The position numbers were made by a program, and so were the translations under genes. Positions 1 to 8,692 of a stretch of DNA of 64,000 nt are shown here, in pieces. The DNA lies in contig CANMWO010000001.1 in assembly GCA_947501695.1 (NCBI GenBank), positions 1-64,000 on the forward strand, read 5' to 3'. Below the pieces are notes generated by a model. The model made no database searches. It saw nothing but the letters and a program-made list of their open reading frames with translations, and was not told the origin of the DNA. Positions within the stretch are counted from its first letter, which is position 1. Each line of letters begins with the position of its first letter. This DNA is from an uncultured Sphingomonadaceae bacterium (GTDB taxonomy: Bacteria > Pseudomonadota > Alphaproteobacteria > Sphingomonadales > Sphingomonadaceae).

Positions 1-2
1 TG

Positions 3-116
3 GATGTTGCGCAATGTGAAAGCTGGGATGACCTCGACTGGGAACGCGCCGATCGCAGCGGCTTGCTCCAGCGCAGCAGTCTTTATCATCAGGAAACAGA
101 GAAACAGGCCGTGTGA
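3..116 (+). CDS. 3' end of an unidentified gene (partial)
   Basis: An open frame enters from the left edge and closes at a TGA at 114-116, giving a 37-residue C-terminal tail rich in charged residues (it contains WDDLDWERADRSG). I do not recognise the family. The frame converges on the Rieske oxygenase gene, with about 200 bases between the two 3' ends. Because only the tail is visible, the call rests on an uninterrupted frame and protein-like composition. Confidence 0.45.
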   Translation, partial: DVAQCESWDDLDWERADRSGLLQRSSLYHQETEKQAV

Positions 117-320
117 TTTGTGTGAACTTTGGAACGAGATAAACGGGCATATCTGGAATTAAGGTGACGGAATTACGGTGGAATTACAGTGGGAATTACA
201 GTGACAGTTGCACCATTCCCCAATGATGCAAATCAGTTCGCGCGCTCCAGTTTTTCAAGAAACCTAGGTCTATCAAGATTGATTTGATTTGGATTGATGA
301 AACGGAACGAATTTTCCGCA
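117..320. other. convergent intergenic region with a short tandem repeat
   Basis: No gene is seen between the two converging 3' ends. Four imperfect copies of GGAATTAMRGT(GAC) lie head to tail at 155-168, 169-179, 180-191 and 192-205. No convincing hairpin plus T-run terminator was found. Confidence 0.6.
155..205. repeat. four tandem 11-14 bp repeats
   Basis: The copies read GGAATTAAGGTGAC, GGAATTACGGT, GGAATTACAGTG and GGAATTACAGTGAC, directly adjacent. They lie in a gene-free, convergent stretch. The length differences between units suggest slippage; no function is implied. Confidence 0.7.
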
Positions 321-1691
321 TTATTGCGCTAAATATTCATCCAATGTCATTTGCAGTCGCCTGATCCGCGCTTCCTGATAATTGCCAAGCGACTGTGCGC
401 CTTTTTTGGATGCTTTCGCGCCGTTGCGTTGCATCGCTAGGTTGTCGGTGTCCTGATCCAGTATCTCCGCCAGTGCAAAGCCCGGTACGGTGGTATAGCT
501 GTCTTCGATTTCCAGCCGGATAGGTTTGGCGGGGGCAGGGCGCTCGCCATTTTCAGGCAGAGGTTGCAGCACCAAAATCTCGTGCAAGCAAGTATCAACA
601 TCAATGGGCCGGAAGCGATAGCATAGGCGGATGTTGATGCCGGGGAAGAAGAACATGTTGGGAAACAGGAAATATTCCAGGCTATCCATCATCTCGCTGG
701 TCGAGACGTCGGACAGGTCAACGTTAAACGCTTTGCCATATTCTTCGCGCAGCATCGCGGCATGAGCGGCCCTAGCCGACGCACCCTCGGGGAGATCGGC
801 AGGGTCACGGCCGAGCTTTTCAAACAATTTGGCTTGACTGACCGGCTGTTTCAAGTGCGGGCTTGGCACGCCGACAGCATGCATGAACCGGCTAACATTT
901 TTCCCAAATATATCATATTGTGCATTGGCATCCGCGGCGCTGTAGATCGCCTGCGAATGGGTTTCCAGCACATGATAGGCTTCCAGAAAGGCCTCCATTG
1001 CCATCTTCCAGTTGGCGGGCAGAACTTTCTGGGTATGCAGCGCGACATAGCGGTCATCCATCGGCCATTGTTTGAAATGGTCGGGGATGACTTCGAGATA
1101 ATCCGAGAGTGGCGGCGCATCATCATCCATGTTGATGAAGACAAAGCCGCCCCAAATGTCGCAGCGTATCGCGGTCAGCCCAAAATTATCTTCGTTGAGG
1201 TGAGGGAAATCCCAGCGGCAGGGAATTTCTTTCAACGAGCCGTCGAGATGGAATGTCATCCCGTGAAAAGGGCAGCGAATATGCGGGCGTTTGGCGCCGC
1301 TGCTGCCTTCTGTCGCAAATTGCATCCCGCGATGCGGACAGCTGTTCACGAACGCGAGAATTTTCTCGTCATCGCCGCGCACGATCAAGATCGAATAGGG
1401 CCCGACATCATAGACATATTGATTGCCGGGTTCCGGAATATGCTCCTCACGGCAGGCCCATTGCCAGGTCCGGTTCCACATATGCTCGATTTCGCGCTGG
1501 GCAAAATCTTCGCTGATATAACGGTCAAAACTTACATCTGTGTCACCGAGGAATTCATATTGTTCGGTCCGCATGGCCGCCGGCGGATTGTCGCCATCGG
1601 CATCCATGATATCCTGCATCGACAGGCCGGGGCAGCGCGCCTCTCCGGGGGAGAGATTGGGGTCTGACGGTTTTGTCAGATCATGCGCCAT
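321..1691 (-). CDS. Rieske [2Fe-2S] aromatic ring-hydroxylating oxygenase, alpha subunit
   Basis: A 456-residue protein with the two-domain layout of ring-hydroxylating oxygenase alpha subunits. The Rieske cluster ligands are visible as C118-x-H120 and C140-x2-H143. The catalytic domain carries NWK near residue 227 followed by E237, H240 and H245 (EAYHVLETH), which supply the mononuclear-iron histidines; an aspartate near the C-terminal DNLAMQRNG segment is a plausible third ligand. Such enzymes add O2 to aromatic or related substrates using electrons from a reductase, which is not encoded here. The gene overlaps the upstream SnoaL-like gene by 11 bases, suggesting translational coupling. The substrate cannot be told from sequence. 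Confidence 0.9.
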   Translation of the reverse strand: MAHDLTKPSDPNLSPGEARCPGLSMQDIMDADGDNPPAAMRTEQYEFLGDTDVSFDRYISEDFAQREIEHMWNRTWQWACREEHIPEPGNQYVYDVGPYSILIVRGDDEKILAFVNSCPHRGMQFATEGSSGAKRPHIRCPFHGMTFHLDGSLKEIPCRWDFPHLNEDNFGLTAIRCDIWGGFVFINMDDDAPPLSDYLEVIPDHFKQWPMDDRYVALHTQKVLPANWKMAMEAFLEAYHVLETHSQAIYSAADANAQYDIFGKNVSRFMHAVGVPSPHLKQPVSQAKLFEKLGRDPADLPEGASARAAHAAMLREEYGKAFNVDLSDVSTSEMMDSLEYFLFPNMFFFPGINIRLCYRFRPIDVDTCLHEILVLQPLPENGERPAPAKPIRLEIEDSYTTVPGFALAEILDQDTDNLAMQRNGAKASKKGAQSLGNYQEARIRRLQMTLDEYLAQ

Positions 1692-2214
1692 TGGCGCGCC
1701 CGGGTTTGCGGCGCATGGCCTCGCGATTATAAAGCGGGTCGTCTGGCTTGCGTTTTCCTATAATCATACGCGGGTCAAGAAATTGATCGGTGCAGGGGAC
1801 GTCGCTGCCCCAATCGACAATTTCGGACCGATAGGCCATTTTCCAGACACCATCGCGCTTTTCATAGCGATCCACATACCGGCCGCTGACGAATATATCG
1901 TGCCGAACGCCTGTTTCCTGGGGCACCTTGTGATAGGCCTGATAATAGACTTCGCCAAAGGCCTCATCGCCTTCCACATCGATATTATGCTGGCCGATCA
2001 GATGCTGGTTGCTGTCATGGCCTTCCAACGCTGTCATGCAGAAATCGGCAAAGCCATCGGCGCCGCCTTCATAAATGCCATAGTCCAGAAAAGCGTCATC
2101 CCAGAATTGCGCGCGCAGCAAATCGCGGTCGAGCCGGTCGAGGCCGCGCATATATAGCGCCGCCAGTTCCTGAATCGCCAGCTTTGCCACGACCATATCA
2201 TAAGCTTGTGCCAA
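1681..2214 (-). CDS. SnoaL/NTF2-fold protein, possible oxygenase beta-like partner
   Basis: A small one-domain protein beginning MAQAYDMVVAKLAIQEL and matching the SnoaL-like pattern (AIQELAALYMRGLDRLDRD, then FWDDAFLDYG). I place the start at a TTG because AGGAGA lies eight bases upstream; a GTG at 2256 would add 14 residues but has only a poor ribosome site. NTF2-fold proteins include the small subunits of ring-hydroxylating oxygenases and various isomerases or dehydratases. Its 11-base overlap with the oxygenase gene supports a shared pathway or complex, but SnoaL-type proteins are diverse, so a beta-subunit role is inference. Confidence 0.75.
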   Translation of the reverse strand: MAQAYDMVVAKLAIQELAALYMRGLDRLDRDLLRAQFWDDAFLDYGIYEGGADGFADFCMTALEGHDSNQHLIGQHNIDVEGDEAFGEVYYQAYHKVPQETGVRHDIFVSGRYVDRYEKRDGVWKMAYRSEIVDWGSDVPCTDQFLDPRMIIGKRKPDDPLYNREAMRRKPGRANGA

Positions 2215-2297
2215 GACCCGTCTCTCCTGTTCTTTTCGGTGATAGTAATGGCCCACGCCCTAAGGTAAATTGACCATATCGATAGCAGGAGGATGGC

Positions 2298-2813
2298 ATG
2301 GCAACAGAAGCGGGGCATGTGCCCGACATGATGGAATTGGCGGATCGCGCCGCTATTACCGAAATATTGGGATTGCATTGCCGCGGCGTTGATCGGGCCG
2401 AAGAAGCGGCGTTGAAAGCTTGCTATTGGCCTGATGCCACCACAGCCTATGGAGAGGCCTCGGTGCCTGCACATCCCTTTTGTAGCCAACTGGCCACTGC
2501 AATCAAAGCTTATGCACAAACCCATCATATGGTCAGCAACAGTCTGTTCTTCTTTCATGGCGATGCTGCGCAAGTAGAAACCACGCTATTGGCGTTTCAT
2601 TATCTAGAGAGTGTCGATGGCGATGATAGCGAAATGATCTATTTAGGACGTTATCTTGATAATTTTGAAAAGCGCGGGAATGTTTGGAAAATCAAACATC
2701 GCGAACCGATTATAAGCTGGAGCCAGAATATCCCGGCCAGTCATGATGCAAGTCATCCCGCCCTATCAGCGCTGCGCAAGGCCGGACGTTTTCCTGATGA
2801 TCCGATATATTGA
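2298..2813 (+). CDS. SnoaL-like (NTF2-fold) protein
   Basis: A 171-residue protein with the signature (MELADRAAITEILGLHCRG, then VDRAE) typical of SnoaL_4-type NTF2-fold proteins, and a conserved tail ending in PDDPIY. AGGAGG lies just upstream of the ATG. It is divergent from the oxygenase/SnoaL pair and resembles the SnoaL protein across the gap in layout, including the ending with a D-D-P-(I/L)-Y segment. This suggests an ancient duplication and a related pathway. No catalytic residue can be assigned with confidence. Confidence 0.75.
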   Translation: MATEAGHVPDMMELADRAAITEILGLHCRGVDRAEEAALKACYWPDATTAYGEASVPAHPFCSQLATAIKAYAQTHHMVSNSLFFFHGDAAQVETTLLAFHYLESVDGDDSEMIYLGRYLDNFEKRGNVWKIKHREPIISWSQNIPASHDASHPALSALRKAGRFPDDPIY

Positions 2814-2883
2814 ACGGGCAAATTTCGCTTCTGTCTCCGGTAAGTTCCAATAGATGACAGCTTAGAGGAGAGGGTTAGTGCGT

Positions 2884-3786
2884 CTATTGCGGTGCAACTG
2901 TTCTGGGTCGAGCCTGGCTATAGGTTCCCAGCAAGCGGACGCTGTTACAATGAAAGCGCAATTCTTCGAGCGCACGGTCAACTGCTGGGTAGCCCGGTGC
3001 GCCTTCTATATCGGCGTAGAATTTTGAGGCTGAAAAGCTGCTGCCATCTTGATAGCTCTCAAGTTTGGTCATGTTGACACCATTGGTCGCGAAGCCACCC
3101 ATCGCCTTGTAGAGCGCTGCGGGAATATTTTTTACTTCAAAAATAAACGTCGTCATATTGGGGCCATTGGCCTCGGGTGATGTTGCATCGGACGCGAGCA
3201 GAACGAAACGCGTCATATTATGGTCCTCGTCCTCAATCGCATTGGCAATAGGCTGCAGGCCATAAATCTGCGCGGCAAGCGGTGGAGCTATGGCTGCGGC
3301 ATTTGGATCATCATTTTGCGCGACGTAAGCTGCGGCAGCGGCCGTATCGGCATATGCGACCGGGATAATATCATGCGCCCGAAGATAATGACGGCACTGG
3401 CCAAGCGCTTGTGGGTGACTCATCGCAGTCTCGATTTTTGCATCTGCTGATTTCGCCATCAGACAATGGCGGATTGGCATGAAATGCTCTGCGACAATAT
3501 GAAGGCCTGATTCGGGTAGCAGAAAATGAATGTCTGCGACCCGGCCATGTAAGCTGTTTTCAATCGGTATAATCGCGGATCCGGCTGTGCCATGCTTCAC
3601 CGCATCAAGCGCATCTTCGAAGGAAAAACAGGGCAGGGTCAGGCAATCCGGTGCATATTCCATCGCGGCGAGATGGGAGTTAGCACCCGGTGCACCTTGA
3701 AAGGCTATGGCCTGGGCTGGTGCTTCAGCAGCGGTTTCGGCCATTTTTTTGACCATGCCCAGGGCGTTTTGCGGGAAGCTATTCAT
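2884..3786 (-). CDS. pheA: prephenate dehydratase
   Basis: A 300-residue protein converting prephenate to phenylpyruvate in phenylalanine synthesis. The substrate-binding half begins with AFQGAPGANSHLAA and contains the TRF motif (HNMTRFVLLASD) required for catalysis in this family. The C-terminal ~80 residues form an ACT domain with KLESY in place of the usual ESRP-type effector site, consistent with feedback by phenylalanine. There is no chorismate mutase or dehydrogenase fusion. The start could lie at any of several ATGs in the first 15 codons; the outermost is used because the ribosome site is not decisive. It diverges from the cytochrome c gene. Confidence 0.92.
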   Translation of the reverse strand: MNSFPQNALGMVKKMAETAAEAPAQAIAFQGAPGANSHLAAMEYAPDCLTLPCFSFEDALDAVKHGTAGSAIIPIENSLHGRVADIHFLLPESGLHIVAEHFMPIRHCLMAKSADAKIETAMSHPQALGQCRHYLRAHDIIPVAYADTAAAAAYVAQNDDPNAAAIAPPLAAQIYGLQPIANAIEDEDHNMTRFVLLASDATSPEANGPNMTTFIFEVKNIPAALYKAMGGFATNGVNMTKLESYQDGSSFSASKFYADIEGAPGYPAVDRALEELRFHCNSVRLLGTYSQARPRTVAPQ

Positions 3787-4006
3787 GATGCTGTCGATTC
3801 CTGTTCATTGCGCCCGTTCATTCAAGGCGGCGATTGCCGCACAAATCGGGTCTGCGCAAGACCTGATCGCATATCGCGAAACTAACGCAATAATATTAGC
3901 AGCCGGGACAGCAATTGAGGTCTTGCTTTGAATCGGCGCACTTATTAGAGAAAGCGCAAAGTTTCGACAGGCTGCTCCTGTCCGTAATTCAGGGATTTGA
4001 GACAAA

Positions 4007-4642
4007 ATGGACAATAACAACACCATTGCTGGCTGGGTATTGGCAGGCGGAATCGCGGCCCTCGGCTTTTCAATCTTGAGTGGAAAATATTTCCACGCTG
4101 ATAAGCCTGAGCGTCCCGAGACAATGGGTTTTGTTATCGAAGGCGTTGAATCATCTGACGGAGGCAAGGAAGAAGTGCCGATGAGCATGATGCTTGCCAA
4201 GGCCGATATGGCGGCGGGTGAAGCGGTATTTAAGAAATGTATTGCTTGTCACACGATCAATGACGGCGGTGCCAACGGCATCGGCCCCAATCTCTATAAT
4301 ACGCTGGGTAAATCCCATGGCCATGTGGCCGGCTTTGCTTATAGCGATGCATTGTCATCCGTCGAAGGCGACTGGAATTTCGATAATATGAACGCGTGGC
4401 TTATATCCCCGCGTAAATATGCGCCGGGTACAAAAATGACCTTTGCCGGTCTAAGCAAGCCGGAAGATCGCGCCAATGTTATCGCATATATGAATGCGCA
4501 GGGTTCGAATCTTCCTTATCCTGAGCCACCAGCTGCCGAAGAAGTTGTCGAAGGCGAAGAGGCAGTGGCTGAAGCAGATGCAGCAGCAACTGAAGTGGCA
4601 GAAGAAACCGTGGCGGCAGACGAAGCGGCAGCTGCGGAATAA
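4007..4642 (+). CDS. membrane-anchored class I cytochrome c
   Basis: A 211-residue protein with an uncleaved N-terminal membrane helix (about residues 8-27), a linker and one cytochrome c domain. The heme site is CIACH at 78-82, and M144 in PGTKMTFAG is the likely sixth ligand. It resembles the CycM/c552-type electron shuttles that link the bc1 complex to the terminal oxidase on the periplasmic side. From about residue 170 the protein ends in an Ala/Glu/Val-rich acidic tail, which is unusual and may be an electrostatic docking surface. The ATG follows a weak ribosome site. A similar pair of cytochrome c and pheA occurs in other sphingomonads as far as I recall. Confidence 0.88.
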   Translation: MDNNNTIAGWVLAGGIAALGFSILSGKYFHADKPERPETMGFVIEGVESSDGGKEEVPMSMMLAKADMAAGEAVFKKCIACHTINDGGANGIGPNLYNTLGKSHGHVAGFAYSDALSSVEGDWNFDNMNAWLISPRKYAPGTKMTFAGLSKPEDRANVIAYMNAQGSNLPYPEPPAAEEVVEGEEAVAEADAAATEVAEETVAADEAAAAE

Positions 4643-4654
4643 GCTATTTAGCGT

Positions 4655-5524
4655 TTAACTGCAGTCTAGTCCGTAGAAGTCTTGGATAATTTTCCAGGCC
4701 TCATCGGCAGTTTCTACAAATTGGAAGAGATCGAGGTCTTTGGCGCTAATGGTGCCTTCTTCCGCTAGCGCTTCAAAATTGATGACCCGATTCCAAAAAT
4801 CCTTGCCAAACAGGATGATTGGCAGCTTTTCCATCTTGCCGGTCTGAACCAATGTAAGCAGCTCGAAAAATTCATCAAATGTTCCGAACCCGCCCGGAAA
4901 CACGGCTACAGCCCGAGCGCGCAACAGGAAGTGCATCTTGCGCAGCGCAAAATAGTGAAATTGGAAACTGAGCGAGGGCGTCACATATTCATTGGGCGCT
5001 TGTTCGTGCGGCAGGACGATGTTCAGGCCGATTGAATCTTTTCCAGCATCGGTTGCACCGCGATTGGCGGCTTCCATGATCGAAGGGCCGCCACCAGAGC
5101 AAACAACAAAGTCGCGTTTGCCGTTTTCTTCGATGCCGCAGTTACTAGCGAGTTGGCCCAATTTACGGGCCTCATCATAATATTTGGACTTTTCTTTCAG
5201 TCGCTGGGCGGTCTTCAAAGATGCTTCGTCACTGGCCGCTTCAATCAGCGCATCCGCCTTGCTTGGCTCTGGAATGCGCGCTGAACCATACATGACCAGC
5301 GTTGAACCGATACCAGCTTCATCAAGCAGCATCTCCGGTTTGAGCAGTTCCAGCTGGAACCTGACCGGACGCAATTCTTCCCGCAGCAGAAAATCATTAT
5401 CCTGAAAGGCGAGGGTATAGGCGGGGTCTTCGGTTTGGGGCGTGCTGAGAGCTTGTTTCTTTGCAAAATCTGCTTCTTGTTTCGCATGGTAGAAGCGGCG
5501 GTCGTGTAAATCTTTATTTGTCAT
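4655..5524 (-). CDS. LOG-family protein (TIGR00730-type, cytokinin-activating phosphoribohydrolase fold)
   Basis: A 289-residue Rossmann-like protein with the LOG-family signatures GGGPSIMEAANRGA and PGGFGTFDEFFE. The second carries the PGGxGTxxE motif that binds and hydrolyses nucleoside 5'-monophosphates. Members release free base from N6-modified AMP or, in some bacteria, from ordinary nucleotides. An N-terminal extension of about 90 residues precedes the core, as in the long bacterial form. It converges with the cytochrome gene (12-base gap). The substrate in this organism is unknown. Confidence 0.85.
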   Translation of the reverse strand: MTNKDLHDRRFYHAKQEADFAKKQALSTPQTEDPAYTLAFQDNDFLLREELRPVRFQLELLKPEMLLDEAGIGSTLVMYGSARIPEPSKADALIEAASDEASLKTAQRLKEKSKYYDEARKLGQLASNCGIEENGKRDFVVCSGGGPSIMEAANRGATDAGKDSIGLNIVLPHEQAPNEYVTPSLSFQFHYFALRKMHFLLRARAVAVFPGGFGTFDEFFELLTLVQTGKMEKLPIILFGKDFWNRVINFEALAEEGTISAKDLDLFQFVETADEAWKIIQDFYGLDCS

Positions 5525-5591
5525 GGTTCTGTCCTAGAGCATAGCAATGTGACTTGCCAATGAACTTAATGGTTTATCGATAATATTAGAT

Positions 5592-6257
5592 TTAGCGGCA
5601 ATAGCCGTTGCCGCCCATGTCAAAATGGAAATGATCATGATGAGCCGCATTGAAATCGGGGCTCAATACGGTTCCAAAGCGGCGGCACGCGCTTTTATGG
5701 ATGGCTCTCAAAAATTGCTTTTCATTGCGACCGCTACGCCAGTTTTTGGTCAAGGTGATCCGCCGCCCATCGGCTAGCACAAAGCCGGATACGTCAATGG
5801 CATTGGCGCGGCCATGCTCGGACAAGCGGTTCGATCCGGCGACACGGCGACAGCTATAGCTGCCCATGGTCTCGATCCTTACCAATTCGCTACCAAGATA
5901 TTGGCGGGCTGCGCGTCTAACGGCATATTCCGTCCATGCGGCGAATTTGCTGGCGAGTTCACATCTGACAGGACCCAGATTGGAAATTTCGGTGCGGCGA
6001 CCGACGTCTAGCATCGTAATGGCATCAATCTGACTGCATCCGCCGCTGAAATTTTTATTGGGCAGGGGAGAAAAGCTGACGCCCGCATTACGCAACGTGC
6101 CGAAACACTGTTGGGCGCTAGGGCTAGGATCAATTTTTCCGCCGCCGGTTGATGGTCGCTTGCTATCTGGTATTCCGCAGGCATTGAGCGTCAGTGACAA
6201 GAGCCCCAAGATCAAAAAGTTGCGCGCAACTGGCGCTTTTCCATAATTTTTTTTCAT
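5592..6257 (-). CDS. extensin-like family lipoprotein
   Basis: A 221-residue protein with a lipoprotein signal peptide ending in the lipobox LNAC near residue 27. The mature part has the extensin-like C-terminal domain recognisable by SEHGRANAIDVSGF and HHDHFHFDMG. These conserved His/Asp residues resemble those of the metal-dependent D-Ala-D-Ala peptidase (VanY/MepA) fold, so a role in peptidoglycan editing is plausible though not shown. Four cysteines in the mature chain could form disulfides in the periplasm. Confidence 0.85.
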   Translation of the reverse strand: MKKNYGKAPVARNFLILGLLSLTLNACGIPDSKRPSTGGGKIDPSPSAQQCFGTLRNAGVSFSPLPNKNFSGGCSQIDAITMLDVGRRTEISNLGPVRCELASKFAAWTEYAVRRAARQYLGSELVRIETMGSYSCRRVAGSNRLSEHGRANAIDVSGFVLADGRRITLTKNWRSGRNEKQFLRAIHKSACRRFGTVLSPDFNAAHHDHFHFDMGGNGYCR

Positions 6258-6391
6258 AAAAAGCGCTTGACGAAGCGTTCCTAAATCTCAGCTGAAGATC
6301 GTGGCTTATAATCATTTTTGGGTCCGATGGGACAATATTTGCGACAAGCTGTTACAATTAAATTCTGGACCTATCGAGTGGGACTATTCAA

Positions 6392-7033
6392 ATGGAAGTC
6401 ATGACAGCGCTGTTGCGGATATTGAATAGCTTGCCAATTTTTTGGTTATTGCTGAGCCTTCCCGCTCTGGCGTTGATGCGCGGCTATTGGGGCGGTGATA
6501 TTATCGCGATGGATATGCTGCACCCTACTGGAGAATTCTCTGCTCGGTTTATGATCGTGGCCATGATTATATCGCCGTTGATCACAATTTTTGGCAATCG
6601 CAGTTGGACCGGGTGGTTGCTTCGCCGCCGGCGGTCTTTTGGGGTTGCGGCTTTTGGCTATGCTATGTTGCATCTGGTTTTCTACATTATCGATATGGAG
6701 GAACTGGAGCCGATATTGGCAGAGTTTTGGGCGCCCGGTATTTGGACTGGTTGGGCCGCGATGTTGCTATTTGTGCCATTGGCGATCACCAGCAATGATG
6801 CGTCCATGCGATGGCTCAAGCGCCGTTGGAAGATTTTACAACGACTGGTCTATGGCGCAGCACTGCTGACATTGGCCCATTGGCTGTTGATTCATGATGG
6901 TGTGACCGGCGCGCTTGTGCATTTTATTCCGCTGTTCATGCTACAGTTATTGCGAATGATTATCATCTATGGCAGAAAGAATAAAAATGTCGTGAAAGCC
7001 GATTCGTCTCCGGCATCTGCGACAACCGAATGA
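6392..7033 (+). CDS. ferric reductase-like / MsrQ-type heme-binding membrane protein
   Basis: A 213-residue integral membrane protein with about six helices and histidines suitably placed for heme (H near AMLHLVFYIID and in LAHWLLIHDG). It matches the ferric reductase-like transmembrane domain also used by MsrQ (YedZ), which passes quinone electrons to the periplasmic MsrP. No msrP gene is adjacent. Instead a PepSY protein follows after 44 bases on the same strand, suggesting the two work together, for example in a membrane electron-transfer unit. The basic WTGWLLRRRRSFG loop is consistent with a cytoplasmic side. Confidence 0.75.
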   Translation: MEVMTALLRILNSLPIFWLLLSLPALALMRGYWGGDIIAMDMLHPTGEFSARFMIVAMIISPLITIFGNRSWTGWLLRRRRSFGVAAFGYAMLHLVFYIIDMEELEPILAEFWAPGIWTGWAAMLLFVPLAITSNDASMRWLKRRWKILQRLVYGAALLTLAHWLLIHDGVTGALVHFIPLFMLQLLRMIIIYGRKNKNVVKADSSPASATTE

Positions 7034-7077
7034 TTGAAATCCGATCCTAACCTGATTTTTAGTTGGAGCTTTTGAAA

Positions 7078-7389
7078 ATGAAATACCCTGCAATTACCGC
7101 TACGCTTGCCGCCGCTACAATGGTTTTTGGCTTTTCTGCTCCTGCGCATGCCACAGGCAAAATGACATGCGAGGCCGGGCCACAATCTGGTTGGGTTAGC
7201 CGTGCGGATCTGGAAGCCGATCTGCTCGAAAAAGGCTGGAAAATCAAAAAGTCCAAGGTTGATGGAGGCTGCTATGAAGTCTATGGCACCACCCCTGAAG
7301 GTGACCGGGTCGAAGCCTATTTCCACCCTGTATCAATGGAAAAATTGCTGGTCCTTCGCCGCGGCAAAGAGCTTTTCCGCAAGAAATAA
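7078..7389 (+). CDS. small exported PepSY-domain protein
   Basis: A 103-residue protein with a cleavable signal peptide (ending PAHA) and a mature domain containing SRADLEADLLEKGWKIKK, which fits the short PepSY-type fold. Two cysteines (TCEAG and GGCYEV) could form a disulfide. GGAG at 7065-7068 sets the ATG at 7078; an upstream in-frame TTG would place the ribosome site inside the gene. Its position behind the heme-binding membrane protein suggests a periplasmic partner of that protein. Confidence 0.78.
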   Translation: MKYPAITATLAAATMVFGFSAPAHATGKMTCEAGPQSGWVSRADLEADLLEKGWKIKKSKVDGGCYEVYGTTPEGDRVEAYFHPVSMEKLLVLRRGKELFRKK

Positions 7390-7456
7390 TTTGCTCTGAA
7401 AAATTTATCGAGGCCGGCATATTTGTCGCTTGACTTGCTGCGCTGCAACATACATT

Positions 7457-7487
7457 GCGGCGACGGGCCACGCGGTCCCAACGCCGC
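7457..7487 (+). promoter_or_regulatory. bulged hairpin in the serC leader (serC-motif RNA candidate)
   Basis: The stretch folds into an outer six-pair stem (7457-7462 with 7482-7487) and an inner stem made of GGG with CCC and CC with GG around an ACGC loop, with a single bulged T. It lies 27 bases before the serC ATG, just ahead of the ribosome site AAGGAG. A cis-regulatory 'serC motif' is known upstream of serC-serA operons in alphaproteobacteria; position and host fit. I cannot run a covariance model, so identity is inferred. Confidence 0.5.
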
Positions 7488-7514
7488 GCGAGCTCTCTGT
7501 AAGGAGAAGCGTAC

Positions 7515-8684
7515 ATGACTGATACTACCGTTCCGCAACCCGAGTTGCGTCCAAATTGCCCGAATTTTTCTTCGGGCCCTACCGCCAAATTTCCTGGTTG
7601 GTCTCTCGATAAATTGAACACTGTGGCCATGGGCCGCTCTCACCGTTCTGCAACTGGCAAGGGCCGGCTGAAATATGCCATCGACCTCAGCCGTGAGCTG
7701 CTCGGCATACCCGATGACTATCTTATCGGTATTGTTCCAGCCTCCGATACAGGCGCGGTTGAACTGGCGATGTGGAATATGCTCGGCGCGCGTCCGGTGA
7801 CGGTTGCGGCTTGGGAAAGCTTCGGCAATGTCTGGATTCAGGACGCTGTGAAGCAGCTTAAGCCAGCTGACCTGACCGTCCTCGAAGCCGACTATGGTGA
7901 CATTCCCGACCTGACCCAGATCGACAAGGGTGACGATATTGTCTTCACCTGGAACGGCACAACATCAGGCGCGAAAATTCCAGATACCGATTGGATTGCT
8001 GACGATCGTGACGGGGTAACCATCAACGACGCGACCAGCGCTGTATTCGCGCAACCAATGGACTGGGCAAAGCTCGATGCCACCACCTATAGCTGGCAAA
8101 AAGTTATGGGATCGGAAGCCGGCCACGGCATGCTGATCCTCAGCCCGCGCGCTGTCGAACGTATCGAAAGCTATAGCCCTAGCTGGCCGCTCCCTAAAAT
8201 CTTCCGTGTGAAGAAGGGCGATAAATTGAACCGCGCGATCTTTGAAGGCGCGACGATCAACACGCCTTCGTTGCTGGCGACAGAAGATTATATCGCATCG
8301 CTCGAATGGGCTAAATCAATTGGCGGCTTACAAGAGCTTCACGCCCGTGCAGACCGCAATGCCAAAATCGTCCATGATTGGATTGAAGCGACACCATGGT
8401 TGCGCAACATGGTCAGCGATCCCGCGAAATGGACCAATACCGGCGTCTGCATGATGTTTCAGGGCGATTGGTATGATGGCCTGAGCGACGATGATAAAGC
8501 CGCTGTGCCGAAAAACATCGCTGGGATGCTCGACAAGATGGACATTGGCTATGATTTCAATGGCTATCGCGATGCGCCGCCTTCGCTGCGCATCTGGTGT
8601 GGTTCGACGGTAGAGGAAGAAGATATCCGCCGCCTGCTGCCTTGGATTGAATGGGCTTACGCGCAGGTTAAAGCCGAGCTTTAA
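7515..8684 (+). CDS. serC: phosphoserine aminotransferase
   Basis: A 389-residue PLP enzyme that converts 3-phosphohydroxypyruvate and glutamate to phosphoserine. The N-terminus reads PNCPNFSSGPTAKFPGW, the phosphate-binding start of the long alphaproteobacterial/archaeal subtype. The PLP lysine is in TYSWQKVMGSEAG. AAGGAG lies nine bases before the ATG. serA follows about 105 bases downstream on the same strand, so the two first steps of serine synthesis are linked, separated only by a palindromic repeat. Confidence 0.95.
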   Translation: MTDTTVPQPELRPNCPNFSSGPTAKFPGWSLDKLNTVAMGRSHRSATGKGRLKYAIDLSRELLGIPDDYLIGIVPASDTGAVELAMWNMLGARPVTVAAWESFGNVWIQDAVKQLKPADLTVLEADYGDIPDLTQIDKGDDIVFTWNGTTSGAKIPDTDWIADDRDGVTINDATSAVFAQPMDWAKLDATTYSWQKVMGSEAGHGMLILSPRAVERIESYSPSWPLPKIFRVKKGDKLNRAIFEGATINTPSLLATEDYIASLEWAKSIGGLQELHARADRNAKIVHDWIEATPWLRNMVSDPAKWTNTGVCMMFQGDWYDGLSDDDKAAVPKNIAGMLDKMDIGYDFNGYRDAPPSLRIWCGSTVEEEDIRRLLPWIEWAYAQVKAEL

Positions 8685-8692
8685 TATTAATC

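Noticed and set aside
1-40. AAGCTGGGATGAC near the start resembling the 8693 palindromic repeat
   Set aside because: Lies within a coding frame and lacks the paired arm.
762-1667. Long plus-strand frame (301 codons) opposite the Rieske oxygenase
   Set aside because: It is the antisense shadow of a clear gene, without family motifs or ribosome site.
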